Below the pieces are notes generated by a model. That model was not told the DNA's origin and ran no database searches. It saw only the letters and a list, made by a program, of their open reading frames with translations. Position numbers and translations under genes: made by a program. Below are positions 7,975-15,242 of a stretch of 26,508 nucleotides of DNA, piece by piece (position 1 is the stretch's first letter; every line of letters starts with the position of its first letter). Origin of the DNA: Methanomassiliicoccaceae archaeon (lineage in GTDB: Archaea > Thermoplasmatota > Thermoplasmata > Methanomassiliicoccales > Methanomethylophilaceae); contig JAEEKU010000052.1 in the NCBI GenBank assembly GCA_016282555.1, positions 1 through 26,508 on the forward strand, given 5' to 3'.

Positions 7975-9264
7975 ATGAGCACCATCATGGAAGAGGCCCG
8001 CCGGGGCGAGATCACCCCTTTGATGAAAAAAATCGCTGAGAAAGAGAAGGTAAGCCCGGAATTTATCAGAAACGGCATTGCCTCCGGACGCGTCTGCGCC
8101 CCTCACAATCCCGTTCACGATGCCGCGCCGGCGGCTATCGGCGAAGGCCTTTCCGTGAAAATCAACGTCAATCTGGGCACGTCCCGCGACATGGCCGATC
8201 TTGACGCGGAGCTGGAGAAGCTCAGGATCTCCCTGAAGTACGGAACCGATGCGGTCATGGATCTCAGCACGGGCGGCGACATAGACGCCATCAGAAGAAG
8301 GCTTCTCTCGGAGTGCCCGGTGATGATGGGCTCCGTCCCGATCTACCAGACGGGGGTCTCCGCCGCCCGCAGAAAAGCCGTCGTCGAGATGACCGAGGAC
8401 GACATTTTCAGCGGAATAGAAAAGCACGCTAAGGACGGAATGGATTTCATGACCGTCCACTGCGGGATCACGAGGGAAAGCGTGAGATGGCTGGGAAAGG
8501 CCGGCAGAATCACCGATGTCGTCTCCAGAGGCGGATCGTTCCTGACGGCGTGGATCCTGCACAATGACGAGGAGAATCCTCTCTACAAGAACTTCGATTA
8601 CCTTCTGGAACTCGCGAGAAAATACGAGTTCACGCTCTCGCTCGGCGACGGATTCAGGCCCGGATGCATAGACGACGCGTCGGATCAGGCCCAGATCTCG
8701 GAGCTGATGACCCTCGGCCATCTCGTGCGGAGAGCCAGGGAGGCGGGTGTCCAGAACATGGTGGAGGGGCCCGGCCACGTCCCGCTGGATCAGATTCCTA
8801 TGAACATGAAGCTGGAGAAGAGGCTCTGCGATAACGCGCCGTTCTATGTCCTGGGCCCTCTGGTCACGGACATCGCGCCGGGATACGATCATATCGTCGG
8901 AGCTATCGGAGGGGCGGTAGCGGCGCAGAACGGAGCCGATTTCCTGTGCTATCTCACTCCCGCGGAGCATCTTTCGCTCCCGGACGCGGACGATGTGAGG
9001 GAGGGAGTCATCGCATCGAAGATAGCCGCCCACGTAGGCGATCTCAGCAGGGGAATCGGCCGGGATCTGGATACGGAGATGGCCAAAGCGAGAAAGAAGC
9101 TCGACTGGAACGCCATGTTCGGAATCTGCGTCGACGAAGAAAAAGCGAGAAGGTACAGATGTCGCGGATGCACGGACGAGAGCGAGGGGTGCTCCATGTG
9201 CGGAGACGTCTGCGCCATAAAAATCGTCGATACTTACATGAAAAAACGAAGCGGATACCGGTAA
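7975..9264 (+). CDS. thiC: Phosphomethylpyrimidine synthase ThiC-family radical SAM enzyme
   Basis: A 429-residue protein of the ThiC family, which converts aminoimidazole ribotide to hydroxymethylpyrimidine phosphate for thiamine synthesis. Family blocks seen are Asn-Leu-Gly-Thr-Ser (about 64-68), Met-Asp-Leu-Ser-Thr-Gly-Gly-Asp (95-102), Val-His-Cys-Gly (about 161-164) and Glu-Gly-Pro-Gly-His-Val-Pro (about 264-270). The C-terminal cluster cysteines are 406, 409 and 413, spaced C-x2-C-x3-C, one residue shorter than the C-x2-C-x4-C of E. coli ThiC. I recall similar shorter spacing in archaeal and anaerobe relatives. Two extra cysteines lie at 396 and 399. The main alternative is a BzaF-type paralogue making 5-hydroxybenzimidazole for corrinoids, which cannot be ruled out by eye. 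Confidence 0.87.
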   Translation: MSTIMEEARRGEITPLMKKIAEKEKVSPEFIRNGIASGRVCAPHNPVHDAAPAAIGEGLSVKINVNLGTSRDMADLDAELEKLRISLKYGTDAVMDLSTGGDIDAIRRRLLSECPVMMGSVPIYQTGVSAARRKAVVEMTEDDIFSGIEKHAKDGMDFMTVHCGITRESVRWLGKAGRITDVVSRGGSFLTAWILHNDEENPLYKNFDYLLELARKYEFTLSLGDGFRPGCIDDASDQAQISELMTLGHLVRRAREAGVQNMVEGPGHVPLDQIPMNMKLEKRLCDNAPFYVLGPLVTDIAPGYDHIVGAIGGAVAAQNGADFLCYLTPAEHLSLPDADDVREGVIASKIAAHVGDLSRGIGRDLDTEMAKARKKLDWNAMFGICVDEEKARRYRCRGCTDESEGCSMCGDVCAIKIVDTYMKKRSGYR

Positions 9265-9337
9265 GACTATAGTGCTTCCGGCAGACGTCCGGATCCGAAG
9301 ACATCCTCCGGACCGGGGCATCATTCCGCCTCCGGAA

Positions 9338-9859
9338 TCAGAGGTACGTGACCATCCTGCTCATGGGGATTCCTCTGAAATGCATCTGGCTTGGTTCCGA
9401 ATCCTCCGAGGGGTATCCCATCGGGAGCATAGCCTCGGGAAGGAGATTGTCCGGCAGATCGAACGCTTCGGACACTTTTTTCCTGTCGAATCCGCGCACC
9501 CAGCAGGATCCTATTCCCAGTTCCCATGCCTCCAGCATCATCTGGGTCGTGGCGATGGAAGCGTCCACGGTTCCGAGATACTGGCCGTCGTCCGTCGTGC
9601 GCCCGGCGTCAGTGTCGGAGCATACGAGCAGGATCACCGGGGCGCCGAACGTGAATCTGGTCACCTCGGAAGCTTTTTCCAGAGCCTTCCTGCTTCTCAG
9701 AACGAAAACGCGCTGCGGACGCCTGTTCACGGCGGTAGGCGCGCACAGCCCCGCCCTGAGGATGAGTTCCAGTTTCCCGTCTTCCACGGGCCTGCCGGAA
9801 TATGATCTTACAGAATATCTCTCTTCCATCAGTTTCAGAAGTTCGGAATGCTCAGACAT
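9338..9859 (-). CDS. Nitroreductase family FMN oxidoreductase
   Basis: A 173-residue protein of the nitroreductase fold, normally an FMN-binding homodimer using NAD(P)H. The N-terminal Glu-Arg-Tyr-Ser-Val-Arg-Ser-Tyr block (13-20) carries the FMN phosphate-binding arginines. Ala-Pro-Thr-Ala-Val-Asn-Arg-Arg-Pro-Gln (about 40-50) is the usual second FMN contact. A Gly-Ile-Gly-Ser-Cys-Trp-Val segment near residue 115 and Pro-Met-Gly-Tyr-Pro near 146 are also typical. The physiological substrate is not predictable. It begins 2 bases after the priS stop and is probably the second gene of that transcript. It ends convergently with thiC, 73 bases away. Confidence 0.85.
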   Translation of the reverse strand: MSEHSELLKLMEERYSVRSYSGRPVEDGKLELILRAGLCAPTAVNRRPQRVFVLRSRKALEKASEVTRFTFGAPVILLVCSDTDAGRTTDDGQYLGTVDASIATTQMMLEAWELGIGSCWVRGFDRKKVSEAFDLPDNLLPEAMLPMGYPSEDSEPSQMHFRGIPMSRMVTYL

Positions 9860-9861
9860 GC

Positions 9862-11133
9862 TTATGTATCCGGAAATCCGGATTTAAGGTATTTTACTGC
9901 CGGAAACCGTCGGAACAGTTTCTCCTTCCCCTCGTTTTCCGAAGCGTAACCGATGTCGGCCATCTTTCTTCCGATGAGAAACACCGCCGCGTACTCCGGA
10001 ACCTCGGTCTCCCCCCGGAGAACCAGATTCTCCCCTTTGATTCTGAGTTCGGAATCTCTCCTCATGGTTATCTTCACGGGAGAGTCCGTGTACGTGTCCG
10101 GAACCGCGGATTCCAGAGGATCGAAGCCGGCCAGCTCCTCCCGGGTGACCGGAGTGACTCTCAGCCCGCTTTTGCCGTGGACCGAGCCGGGAAGACGGAT
10201 CAGCCTTTTGATATCCGCGGTAACCGGCTCGTCCACCTCGCCGGAGAGCCTGTGAGCGACGTCCTCCTTCATCACTTTCACCAGAAGATCCTGCACCGGC
10301 CTCGAAAGGAAGGCCATGGTGTCTTTCTCCAGAACGATCGTCCTGTTCCTGATCAGTTCGTCTCTGGCCTTGGGGATGACCGTGCTGTTTTTGGAAGACG
10401 GATACTCCTTTTTGAACTGCTTCGTATCCATGACGCACAGATCGTCGATCACCTTCTCCAGCGCTTTGCGCATTCTCCGCCTCCACCCCCCGCATTCCTT
10501 CGGCGGAAGAAGGCGGTCGGACACCGTGCTGACGTAAGTGCCGGACGCGGTCCGGGATTTGGAGGTCGCCACGGTCTGAACCGGAAACACCCAGTCTATG
10601 TTGAGGCCGGAGCATGTTATGTAATCGACCAGCTCCCTCCTCTCCTGGGTTCCCAGACCCATTATGTCGGGAGTTCTTACATGGGCATGGTACCCTCTCC
10701 CCCCGGAGAACGTTATATGAACCTGATCCTCCGAAAATCCCAGATCTCCCAGCAGGAAATTGTCCACCAGGGAGATCATCTCGCCCCTGATCTGGAGCAG
10801 CATCTCGGAATAGGTCATCTTCTCCGCGCCCTCCAAGTGATCCGCGTCGAGATCGAAGATCAGCTCGGCGCCCATCCAGCCCTTCTCGTCCATCTTCGGA
10901 GCGTCCGGTTTACGATAGTAGGAAGTGGAGTAATAGCTGTGGGAAGGTATCTGCCCGGACATGAAAGCGGACAGTTCCTCAGGCGTCCTGAAGGACAGAT
11001 GCCTCTGCACGAAGCTCCTGTCGAAGAACATGAACCCGAACTCCCTTCTCGTGAAACGGTCGGGCATGAGGGGCCGGTTATCGCGGTAATACCGTTTGAA
11101 CGCCTTGTAGAGGAAGCGCCCGTTTGCATCCAT
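9862..11133 (-). CDS. priS: DNA primase catalytic small subunit
   Basis: A 423-residue archaeal/eukaryotic-type primase small subunit, which with PriL makes the primers for replication. The two metal-binding aspartates are in Phe-Asp94-Leu-Asp96 after a strand. The Ser143-Gly-Gly-Arg-Gly-Tyr-His-Ala-His motif binds the nucleotide. The Arg-Leu-Pro-Gly-Ser-Val-His-Gly-Lys-Ser-Gly-Leu motif at 313-324 is the third signature, preceded by an acidic Asp-Glu-Pro-Val-Thr-Ala-Asp segment holding the third catalytic aspartate. The N-terminal Arg-Arg-Glu-Phe-Gly-Phe block is also conserved. Length is at the upper end for euryarchaeal PriS. The ATG at 11133 is about 25 bases from an AT-rich core promoter shared with the divergent TatD-like gene. 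Confidence 0.95.
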   Translation of the reverse strand: MDANGRFLYKAFKRYYRDNRPLMPDRFTRREFGFMFFDRSFVQRHLSFRTPEELSAFMSGQIPSHSYYSTSYYRKPDAPKMDEKGWMGAELIFDLDADHLEGAEKMTYSEMLLQIRGEMISLVDNFLLGDLGFSEDQVHITFSGGRGYHAHVRTPDIMGLGTQERRELVDYITCSGLNIDWVFPVQTVATSKSRTASGTYVSTVSDRLLPPKECGGWRRRMRKALEKVIDDLCVMDTKQFKKEYPSSKNSTVIPKARDELIRNRTIVLEKDTMAFLSRPVQDLLVKVMKEDVAHRLSGEVDEPVTADIKRLIRLPGSVHGKSGLRVTPVTREELAGFDPLESAVPDTYTDSPVKITMRRDSELRIKGENLVLRGETEVPEYAAVFLIGRKMADIGYASENEGKEKLFRRFPAVKYLKSGFPDT

Positions 11134-11152
11134 AGACGAACGATAGAGTGCG

Positions 11153-11162
11153 TAATTAAAAA
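11153..11162. promoter_or_regulatory. Shared AT-rich core promoter between priS and the TatD-like gene
   Basis: TAATTAAAAA on the plus strand (TTTTTAATTA on the minus strand) is the only AT-rich block in the 50 bases between the two divergent start codons. Its centre is about 25 bases from the priS ATG and about 27 from the ATG at 11184, so one element could serve leaderless transcription in both directions. Confidence 0.5.
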
Positions 11163-11183
11163 GATGTATGCGTATTGCGGCGC

Positions 11184-12371
11184 ATGAGCGAACGCGTCCC
11201 GGTATACGACAATCACATCCACATGAGCCCCTCCGGAAGGAACGCCGAAGCTCTGAAGGAGTTCCAGGCCGCCGGCGGGACGGGCCTGACCCTGGTCACC
11301 CTTCCTTATAAAGAGGTCCAGGTGTCCTGCGGAAAGGACTTCTCTGACTCGTACGAAATAACATACCGTCTGGCCGCGAAGGCGGAGGAGTGCACCGATC
11401 TTAAGATAAACATAGCCGTGGGCCCGTATCCGGTTCTGATCCTGTCTCTGGCGGAAAGGTTCGGGCTGGAGAGGGCGGAGGAAATCATGATCGAGGGAAT
11501 GGAGTACGCGGCAAGAGACGTCTCGGAGGGAAAAGCCGCCGCGATAGGCGAAATAGGAAGACCTCACTTCCCGGTTCCCGCGGAGATCAGGGAAGCGTCG
11601 GACAGAGTCCTGCTCAGAGGAATGGAGCTTGCGAAGGAGAACTCCTGTCCCGTGATAATCCACTGCGAATCGGACGGCGACACCAACCGTTCCCTTTCGG
11701 AGCTCGCGGACAGAGCCGGACTGAAGAGAGAGATGGTCGTGAAGCACTCCTCTCCCCCGCTGGTCACAGTCGAAGAGACGTTCGGCGTGATGCCTTCTAT
11801 CCCGGCCTCCAAAAGCAACATAAAAGCGGCGATCTCCAAGGGAACCGACCGGTTTATGATAGAAACCGATTACATAGACGATCCAGAGAAACCGGGAGCG
11901 ATAATGTCCGTGACCACCGTTCCGAAAAAGGTATCCGCATGGGTAGCGAACGGACAGGTTCCCGTCGAAAGCATTTACAGAATCTGCGGGGATATTCCCG
12001 AATCACTTTACGGAAACCGAGGTGCCGGCAATGTTCAGAATCACATCCGTTTACGACGAAGGAGCCAAAGAGAACACTTCCCTTATCGGGGCGAAAGGAT
12101 TTTCCACCATGATAGAAACGGGAACCGGAGAGCGGATCCTGTTCGACACGGGAATGCGCGGAAGATACCTGTCGCACAATCTGGACTGCCTGGGCATCAG
12201 TCCGGATTCGATAGGATGCGTGGTCATATCGCAGAACCGCCCGGACAACTGCGGCGGTCTCGGAGGCCTTCTGAAGGAAAGAACCTCTCCCGCGGACGTT
12301 TATACAGACGGCGGGATGTTTCAGAAAACCGGATTCTTCGGAAAATCCCTTTCCGAGCTGATAAAAGCTAA
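11184..12371 (+). CDS. TatD-like metal-dependent hydrolase (COG1831), apparent stop-codon loss
   Basis: Residues 1-278 are a complete archaeal TatD-related amidohydrolase. Metal ligands seen are His11-x-His13 in Asp-Asn-His-Ile-His, Glu123 in Gly-Glu-Ile-Gly-Arg-Pro-His, His160, His188 and Asp229 in Glu-Thr-Asp-Tyr-Ile-Asp-Asp-Pro. The family domain finishes at Leu-Tyr-Gly-Asn (278). The next codon is CGA (12018-12020), one base from TGA. Without it the frame runs 116 further codons, Arg-rich and unlike any domain, to a TAA at 12369, overlapping the next gene by 341 bases in another frame. I read this tail as out-of-frame translation of the MBL gene. ATG 11184 is preferred to the TTG at 11175 because it sits about 27 bases from the TATA element. 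The substrate is unknown. Confidence 0.75.
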   Translation: MSERVPVYDNHIHMSPSGRNAEALKEFQAAGGTGLTLVTLPYKEVQVSCGKDFSDSYEITYRLAAKAEECTDLKINIAVGPYPVLILSLAERFGLERAEEIMIEGMEYAARDVSEGKAAAIGEIGRPHFPVPAEIREASDRVLLRGMELAKENSCPVIIHCESDGDTNRSLSELADRAGLKREMVVKHSSPPLVTVEETFGVMPSIPASKSNIKAAISKGTDRFMIETDYIDDPEKPGAIMSVTTVPKKVSAWVANGQVPVESIYRICGDIPESLYGNRGAGNVQNHIRLRRRSQREHFPYRGERIFHHDRNGNRRADPVRHGNARKIPVAQSGLPGHQSGFDRMRGHIAEPPGQLRRSRRPSEGKNLSRGRLYRRRDVSENRILRKIPFRADKS

Positions 12372-12771
12372 AGCTGTTATTAAAAACGAGCAGGGCTGGA
12401 TAACCGTGGCGCCGGGAGTCCACAGAACCCCGTTTTTCGATACGAAAGCGGGAAGAGAATCGTTCATGGTACTCGAAAAGCCGGATTCCCTCGCGATAAT
12501 CAGCGGATTCGGCGCGGAAGGACCCGAAACGGTGCTGTCCTCCGCGGAATCGCGCTTCGGAAAAAAGATCTCCGCGTTCATCGGCTCCGTTTACCTCGAG
12601 AAATCGAAGAAACAGACCGCGGAGGAGTACGCGGATTCCCTCAGAACCCACGGGGTCAGGGACATCTATCTCAACCACTCCGTCGGAAGAAACGGGATAA
12701 CAAGCGTCAGAACGGTTCTCGGACTCGCCGGAGTGAAGGACTTCTACGCCGGATACGTTTACGACTTCTGA
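12031..12771 (+). CDS. Metallo-beta-lactamase-fold protein (COG1237-like), metal site degenerate
   Basis: A 246-residue protein with the MBL layout of the COG1237 family: the Leu-Phe-Asp-Thr-Gly strand (about 37-41), the loop where H-x-H-x-D-H belongs, and late strands around 155 and 183. The metal loop reads Ser67-Gln-Asn-Arg-Pro-Asp-Asn-Cys-Gly-Gly, so the three histidines are replaced by Gln68, Arg70 and Asn73 and only Asp72 remains. The later family histidines (in Gly-Cys-Ser-His and Gly-Gly-Phe-His) are also replaced. It is probably a non-catalytic homologue or binds a ligand differently. Some COG1237 members are annotated as methanopterin-pathway enzymes, a transfer I would not make here. 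ATG 12031 is chosen because GAGGTG (12018-12023) precedes it by 7 bases; GTG 12022 overlaps that site. It follows the TatD-like gene. Confidence 0.8.
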   Translation: MFRITSVYDEGAKENTSLIGAKGFSTMIETGTGERILFDTGMRGRYLSHNLDCLGISPDSIGCVVISQNRPDNCGGLGGLLKERTSPADVYTDGGMFQKTGFFGKSLSELIKAKAVIKNEQGWITVAPGVHRTPFFDTKAGRESFMVLEKPDSLAIISGFGAEGPETVLSSAESRFGKKISAFIGSVYLEKSKKQTAEEYADSLRTHGVRDIYLNHSVGRNGITSVRTVLGLAGVKDFYAGYVYDF

Positions 12772-12839
12772 CCGGAAAACCGCATTCCCGGCGGGAAAGG
12801 CCGTGCAAAACGCGATTATTCCGTACGGTTTTTTAAAAG

Positions 12840-12851
12840 CAGATATATCTG
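12840..12851 (+). promoter_or_regulatory. TATA box, palindromic, of the NifX-like gene
   Basis: CAGATATATCTG is a perfect 12-base palindrome centred about 27 bases before the ATG at 12872. It marks a separate promoter after the MBL gene and could also bind a dimeric regulator. Confidence 0.5.
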
Positions 12852-12871
12852 TCCTCTGACTGCTCCCGCTC

Positions 12872-13228
12872 ATGAAGATCGCGGCGACCTATCAGAACGG
12901 TCAGATTTTCCAGCACTTCGGCCATACGGAACAGTTTAAGATCTACGAGATCGAAGACGGCAGAATTGTCTCGTCCGAGGTAGTCGGAAACGGCGGCAAC
13001 GGGCATGAAGCGCTTACCGTATATCTCCGCAACATGGGCGTGACCAGACTCATGTGCGGAGGCATCGGCGGCGGAGCGATCAGCGCGCTGTCGAAGATGG
13101 GAATCGAAGTCTATCCCGGACTGTCCGGCAATCCCGACGATTTCGCCGGAAAAGTCGCGTCCGGAGAACTGAAACCGAGCATGACCGCGAACTGCGATCA
13201 TCACGGCGGAAACCATACCTGCCACTGA
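12872..13228 (+). CDS. Dinitrogenase iron-molybdenum cofactor-binding (NifX/NafY-like) protein
   Basis: A 118-residue single-domain protein of the COG1433 family with the ribonuclease-H-like fold. The first strand Met-Lys-Ile-Ala-Ala-Thr is followed by the His-Phe-Gly-His segment (15-18). Cys62-Gly-Gly-Ile-Gly-Gly-Gly-Ala precedes a helix, then Gly-Ile-Glu-Val-Tyr. The tail Cys108-Asp-His-His-Gly-Gly-Asn-His-Thr-Cys-His is rich in metal ligands. Relatives in nitrogen fixers carry FeMo-co precursors, but many anaerobes without nitrogenase have them. No nif gene is in this window, so the likely role is handling an iron-sulfur cluster or another metal. It has its own TATA box and is separated by 100 bases from the MBL gene. 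Confidence 0.85.
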   Translation: MKIAATYQNGQIFQHFGHTEQFKIYEIEDGRIVSSEVVGNGGNGHEALTVYLRNMGVTRLMCGGIGGGAISALSKMGIEVYPGLSGNPDDFAGKVASGELKPSMTANCDHHGGNHTCH

Positions 13229-13309
13229 TTTTTACGGCGGAAACAATAACCCGCCGGGACGCTTTTCCGGTTCCGGCGGATTTGCGGGCCTGCCCGCCCG
13301 ACTGTAAAA

Positions 13310-13317
13310 CTTATTAT
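13310..13317 (+). promoter_or_regulatory. TATA-like box of the DUF89/pyrophosphorylase operon
   Basis: CTTATTAT is centred about 28 bases before the ATG at 13342, following a short GC hairpin (GCGGG-CCTG-CCCGC, about 13284-13297) that may end the preceding transcript. Confidence 0.45.
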
Positions 13318-13341
13318 CGAATGAAACACTGACAGGGCACT

Positions 13342-14235
13342 ATGAGAATCAGCGCCGATTGCATCCCGTGTCTGATGAAACGCGTTCTGTTCCAGTCCCG
13401 TCTCGACGGACGCTCCGACGATTACGCCTCCACCGAGGCAGCGCTGAAGGAACTCGCGAGGTGCATCTCTCCGGAAAAAAGTTCCGCGGAGGTCGCCGCC
13501 GCCGTTCATGCCGCGGCTTATTCCAGACTTACCACCGACGATCCCTACAGAAAACTGAAAGTGGAAGCGGACAGAATCGCAGACAGCCTCACCGGCAGAG
13601 CGCAGGAATACGTGAACAGCTCCGGCGACAGAATAAAAGCGGCGTTCGAAGTCTCCGTCGCCGGAAACATAATGGATTTCGGATCCTCCGGAGAGGTGAT
13701 CGATGATCCTTCCGAATTCGAACCGGTATTCGGAGAGCTTCTGGAGCAGGGACTCGGAGTTTATGACGAAAACGTCATCAACCCCCTTATTCTGGGCGCC
13801 AAAAACATAGTTTACATGTTCGACAACTGCGGCGAATCCCAGCTGGACAGGATACTGATCCGGGAGCTGCGCTCCAGAGGGAAACATGTCACCGGCATCG
13901 TGCGCGGACGCAGCATTCTCAACGACGTTACGGCCGAAGACGCCGTGAGATCCGGCCTGGATACCGATCTGGACAGCATGGTCACCACCGGAAAATTCTA
14001 TATCGGGATGGACTGGAAAGACATCCCCGAAGAGACGAGAAACGCCGTAGCCGCATCCGACGTCATCATCGCGAAAGGAATGGCCAACTACGAGGCGGTA
14101 TCGGACGAAACCGTTCCGATTCCGATAATCCACGCTTTCCGCGTCAAATGCGGCCCGGTATCGGATTCCTGCGGAATTCCCGTGGGAACCAACGCCGTGT
14201 TCGCGGTGCTGAACGGCAGGAGAATGGAGGAATGA
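13342..14235 (+). CDS. DUF89 (ARMT1-like) metal-dependent phosphatase
   Basis: A 297-residue protein of the DUF89 damage-control phosphatase family, subfamily with an N-terminal CxxC (Cys7-Ile-Pro-Cys10). Metal-site residues seen are Asp161-Asn162 in Phe-Asp-Asn-Cys-Gly-Glu, Asn194-Asp195 in Ser-Ile-Leu-Asn-Asp-Val-Thr, and Asp240, with Lys245-Gly-Met-Ala-Asn249 in the phosphate-binding loop. Members hydrolyse side-product sugar phosphates or damaged phosphometabolites with Co, Ni, Mn or Mg. Length fits archaeal relatives. Its TGA overlaps the ATG of the NDP-sugar pyrophosphorylase gene (ATGA), which points to coupled translation and suggests the substrate may be a sugar phosphate in the same pathway; that is an inference. 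Confidence 0.87.
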   Translation: MRISADCIPCLMKRVLFQSRLDGRSDDYASTEAALKELARCISPEKSSAEVAAAVHAAAYSRLTTDDPYRKLKVEADRIADSLTGRAQEYVNSSGDRIKAAFEVSVAGNIMDFGSSGEVIDDPSEFEPVFGELLEQGLGVYDENVINPLILGAKNIVYMFDNCGESQLDRILIRELRSRGKHVTGIVRGRSILNDVTAEDAVRSGLDTDLDSMVTTGKFYIGMDWKDIPEETRNAVAASDVIIAKGMANYEAVSDETVPIPIIHAFRVKCGPVSDSCGIPVGTNAVFAVLNGRRMEE

Positions 14236-15242
14236 AGGTCCGCCAGGCGGTAATCATGGTGGGAGGGCTGGGAACCCGTCTCCGCCCCCTTACCGAGAAC
14301 TGCCCCAAACCCGTGCTCCCCGTCGCGGGAAAGCCGTGCATAAAATACCTGATAGAATCCATGGCCTCCGCCGGAGCCGAGGACGTGATTCTCGCATGCG
14401 GATACCGCTCCGAAAAGATGAGAGAGGCTCTGGGAGACGGCAGGGATCTCGGAATCGGACTGAGATATTCTTACGAGGACCGCCCCATGGGAACCGGAGG
14501 AGCCCTCAAACTCTTAGAGCCGGAGCTGGACAAGGTGTTTCTCGCCTCCAACGGGGACGTTTTCACCGATATACGCATAAGCAGCCTCATCGGATGCCAC
14601 TTCTCCTCCGGCGCGGACGTGACCGTAGCCCTGACGCCGGTCCCCAACCCCTGGAATTTCGGAGTCGCGAGACAGGGAGAGGACGGCTCCATACTGGAAT
14701 TCAGGGAGGGACTGTCCCCCGATCAGGTTTTTTCGGATCTCATCAACGCCGGACTGTACGTCGTTGACAAGAAAGTCATGGAAATGATTCCGGAAGGGCA
14801 GCAGTATGATTTTTCCAAGGAGCTTTTCCCGAAGATAATCAGCAGCGGCGGGAAGCTCATGGGAATGCGCTCCGAAGGCATGTGGATGGACGTCGGCCGT
14901 CCCGGAGACTATCTGAGAGCCAATCTTCACGCGGCCGGAAACGTCTACGATGTGCCGGAGGGCTGCAGAATAACCGGGAACTTCCGCATGGGAGAGGGAT
15001 CCTCCGTGAAATCTTCGATCATAGATTCGTCCGTCCTCATGGAGAACGTGTCCGTAACTAATTCCGAACTTAAGCGCGCGGTGGTTCTCGGAGGAAGCAG
15101 GATAAGCGGGGCAAGAATCGAAAACAGCATAATCGGGCGCGGATGCACAGTCTGTCCCGGATCCGTTGTCACATGTTCCGTTCTCGGAGACGGAGAGACC
15201 GTTGAACCGGGAACGGTCAGAAACGACGGGCGCGAAGTCTGA
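14232..15242 (+). CDS. NDP-sugar pyrophosphorylase (mannose-1-P guanylyltransferase-like)
   Basis: A 337-residue nucleotidyltransferase joining a sugar 1-phosphate to an NTP. The nucleotide signature Gly-Gly-Leu-Gly-Thr-Arg-Leu-Arg-Pro-Leu-Thr...Pro-Lys-Pro lies at about 9-24. Asn-Gly-Asp (about 105-107) is the metal-binding motif. Asn-Ala-Gly-Leu-Tyr-Val (about 172-177) and Trp-Met-Asp-Val-Gly (about 218-222) line the sugar site. From about 240 on, hexapeptide repeats of a left-handed beta-helix are seen, as in archaeal GCD1-type proteins. The frame is open further upstream, but the ATG at 14232 directly precedes the family N-terminus, has GGAGG just before it, and overlaps the DUF89 stop. 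Base and sugar specificity (GDP-mannose, dTDP- or UDP-glucose) cannot be told by eye. Confidence 0.9.
   Translation: MKVRQAVIMVGGLGTRLRPLTENCPKPVLPVAGKPCIKYLIESMASAGAEDVILACGYRSEKMREALGDGRDLGIGLRYSYEDRPMGTGGALKLLEPELDKVFLASNGDVFTDIRISSLIGCHFSSGADVTVALTPVPNPWNFGVARQGEDGSILEFREGLSPDQVFSDLINAGLYVVDKKVMEMIPEGQQYDFSKELFPKIISSGGKLMGMRSEGMWMDVGRPGDYLRANLHAAGNVYDVPEGCRITGNFRMGEGSSVKSSIIDSSVLMENVSVTNSELKRAVVLGGSRISGARIENSIIGRGCTVCPGSVVTCSVLGDGETVEPGTVRNDGREV

Noticed and set aside
7972..9324. Minus-strand open frame of 450 codons opposite thiC
   Set aside because: Antisense to the conserved ThiC family gene; His/Arg/Asp-rich translation typical of a shadow frame.
9802..11187. Plus-strand open frame of 461 codons opposite priS
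   Set aside because: Antisense to all primase motifs; translation without recognisable domain.
12021..12371. C-terminal Arg-rich extension of the TatD-like protein as a nucleic-acid-binding domain
   Set aside because: It is exactly the out-of-frame translation of the MBL-fold gene, which has family conservation in its own frame; the basic character comes from GC-rich codons read off frame.
12840..13228. Evidence for nitrogen fixation from the NifX-like protein
   Set aside because: The family is widespread in anaerobes without nitrogenase, and no nif gene lies in the window.
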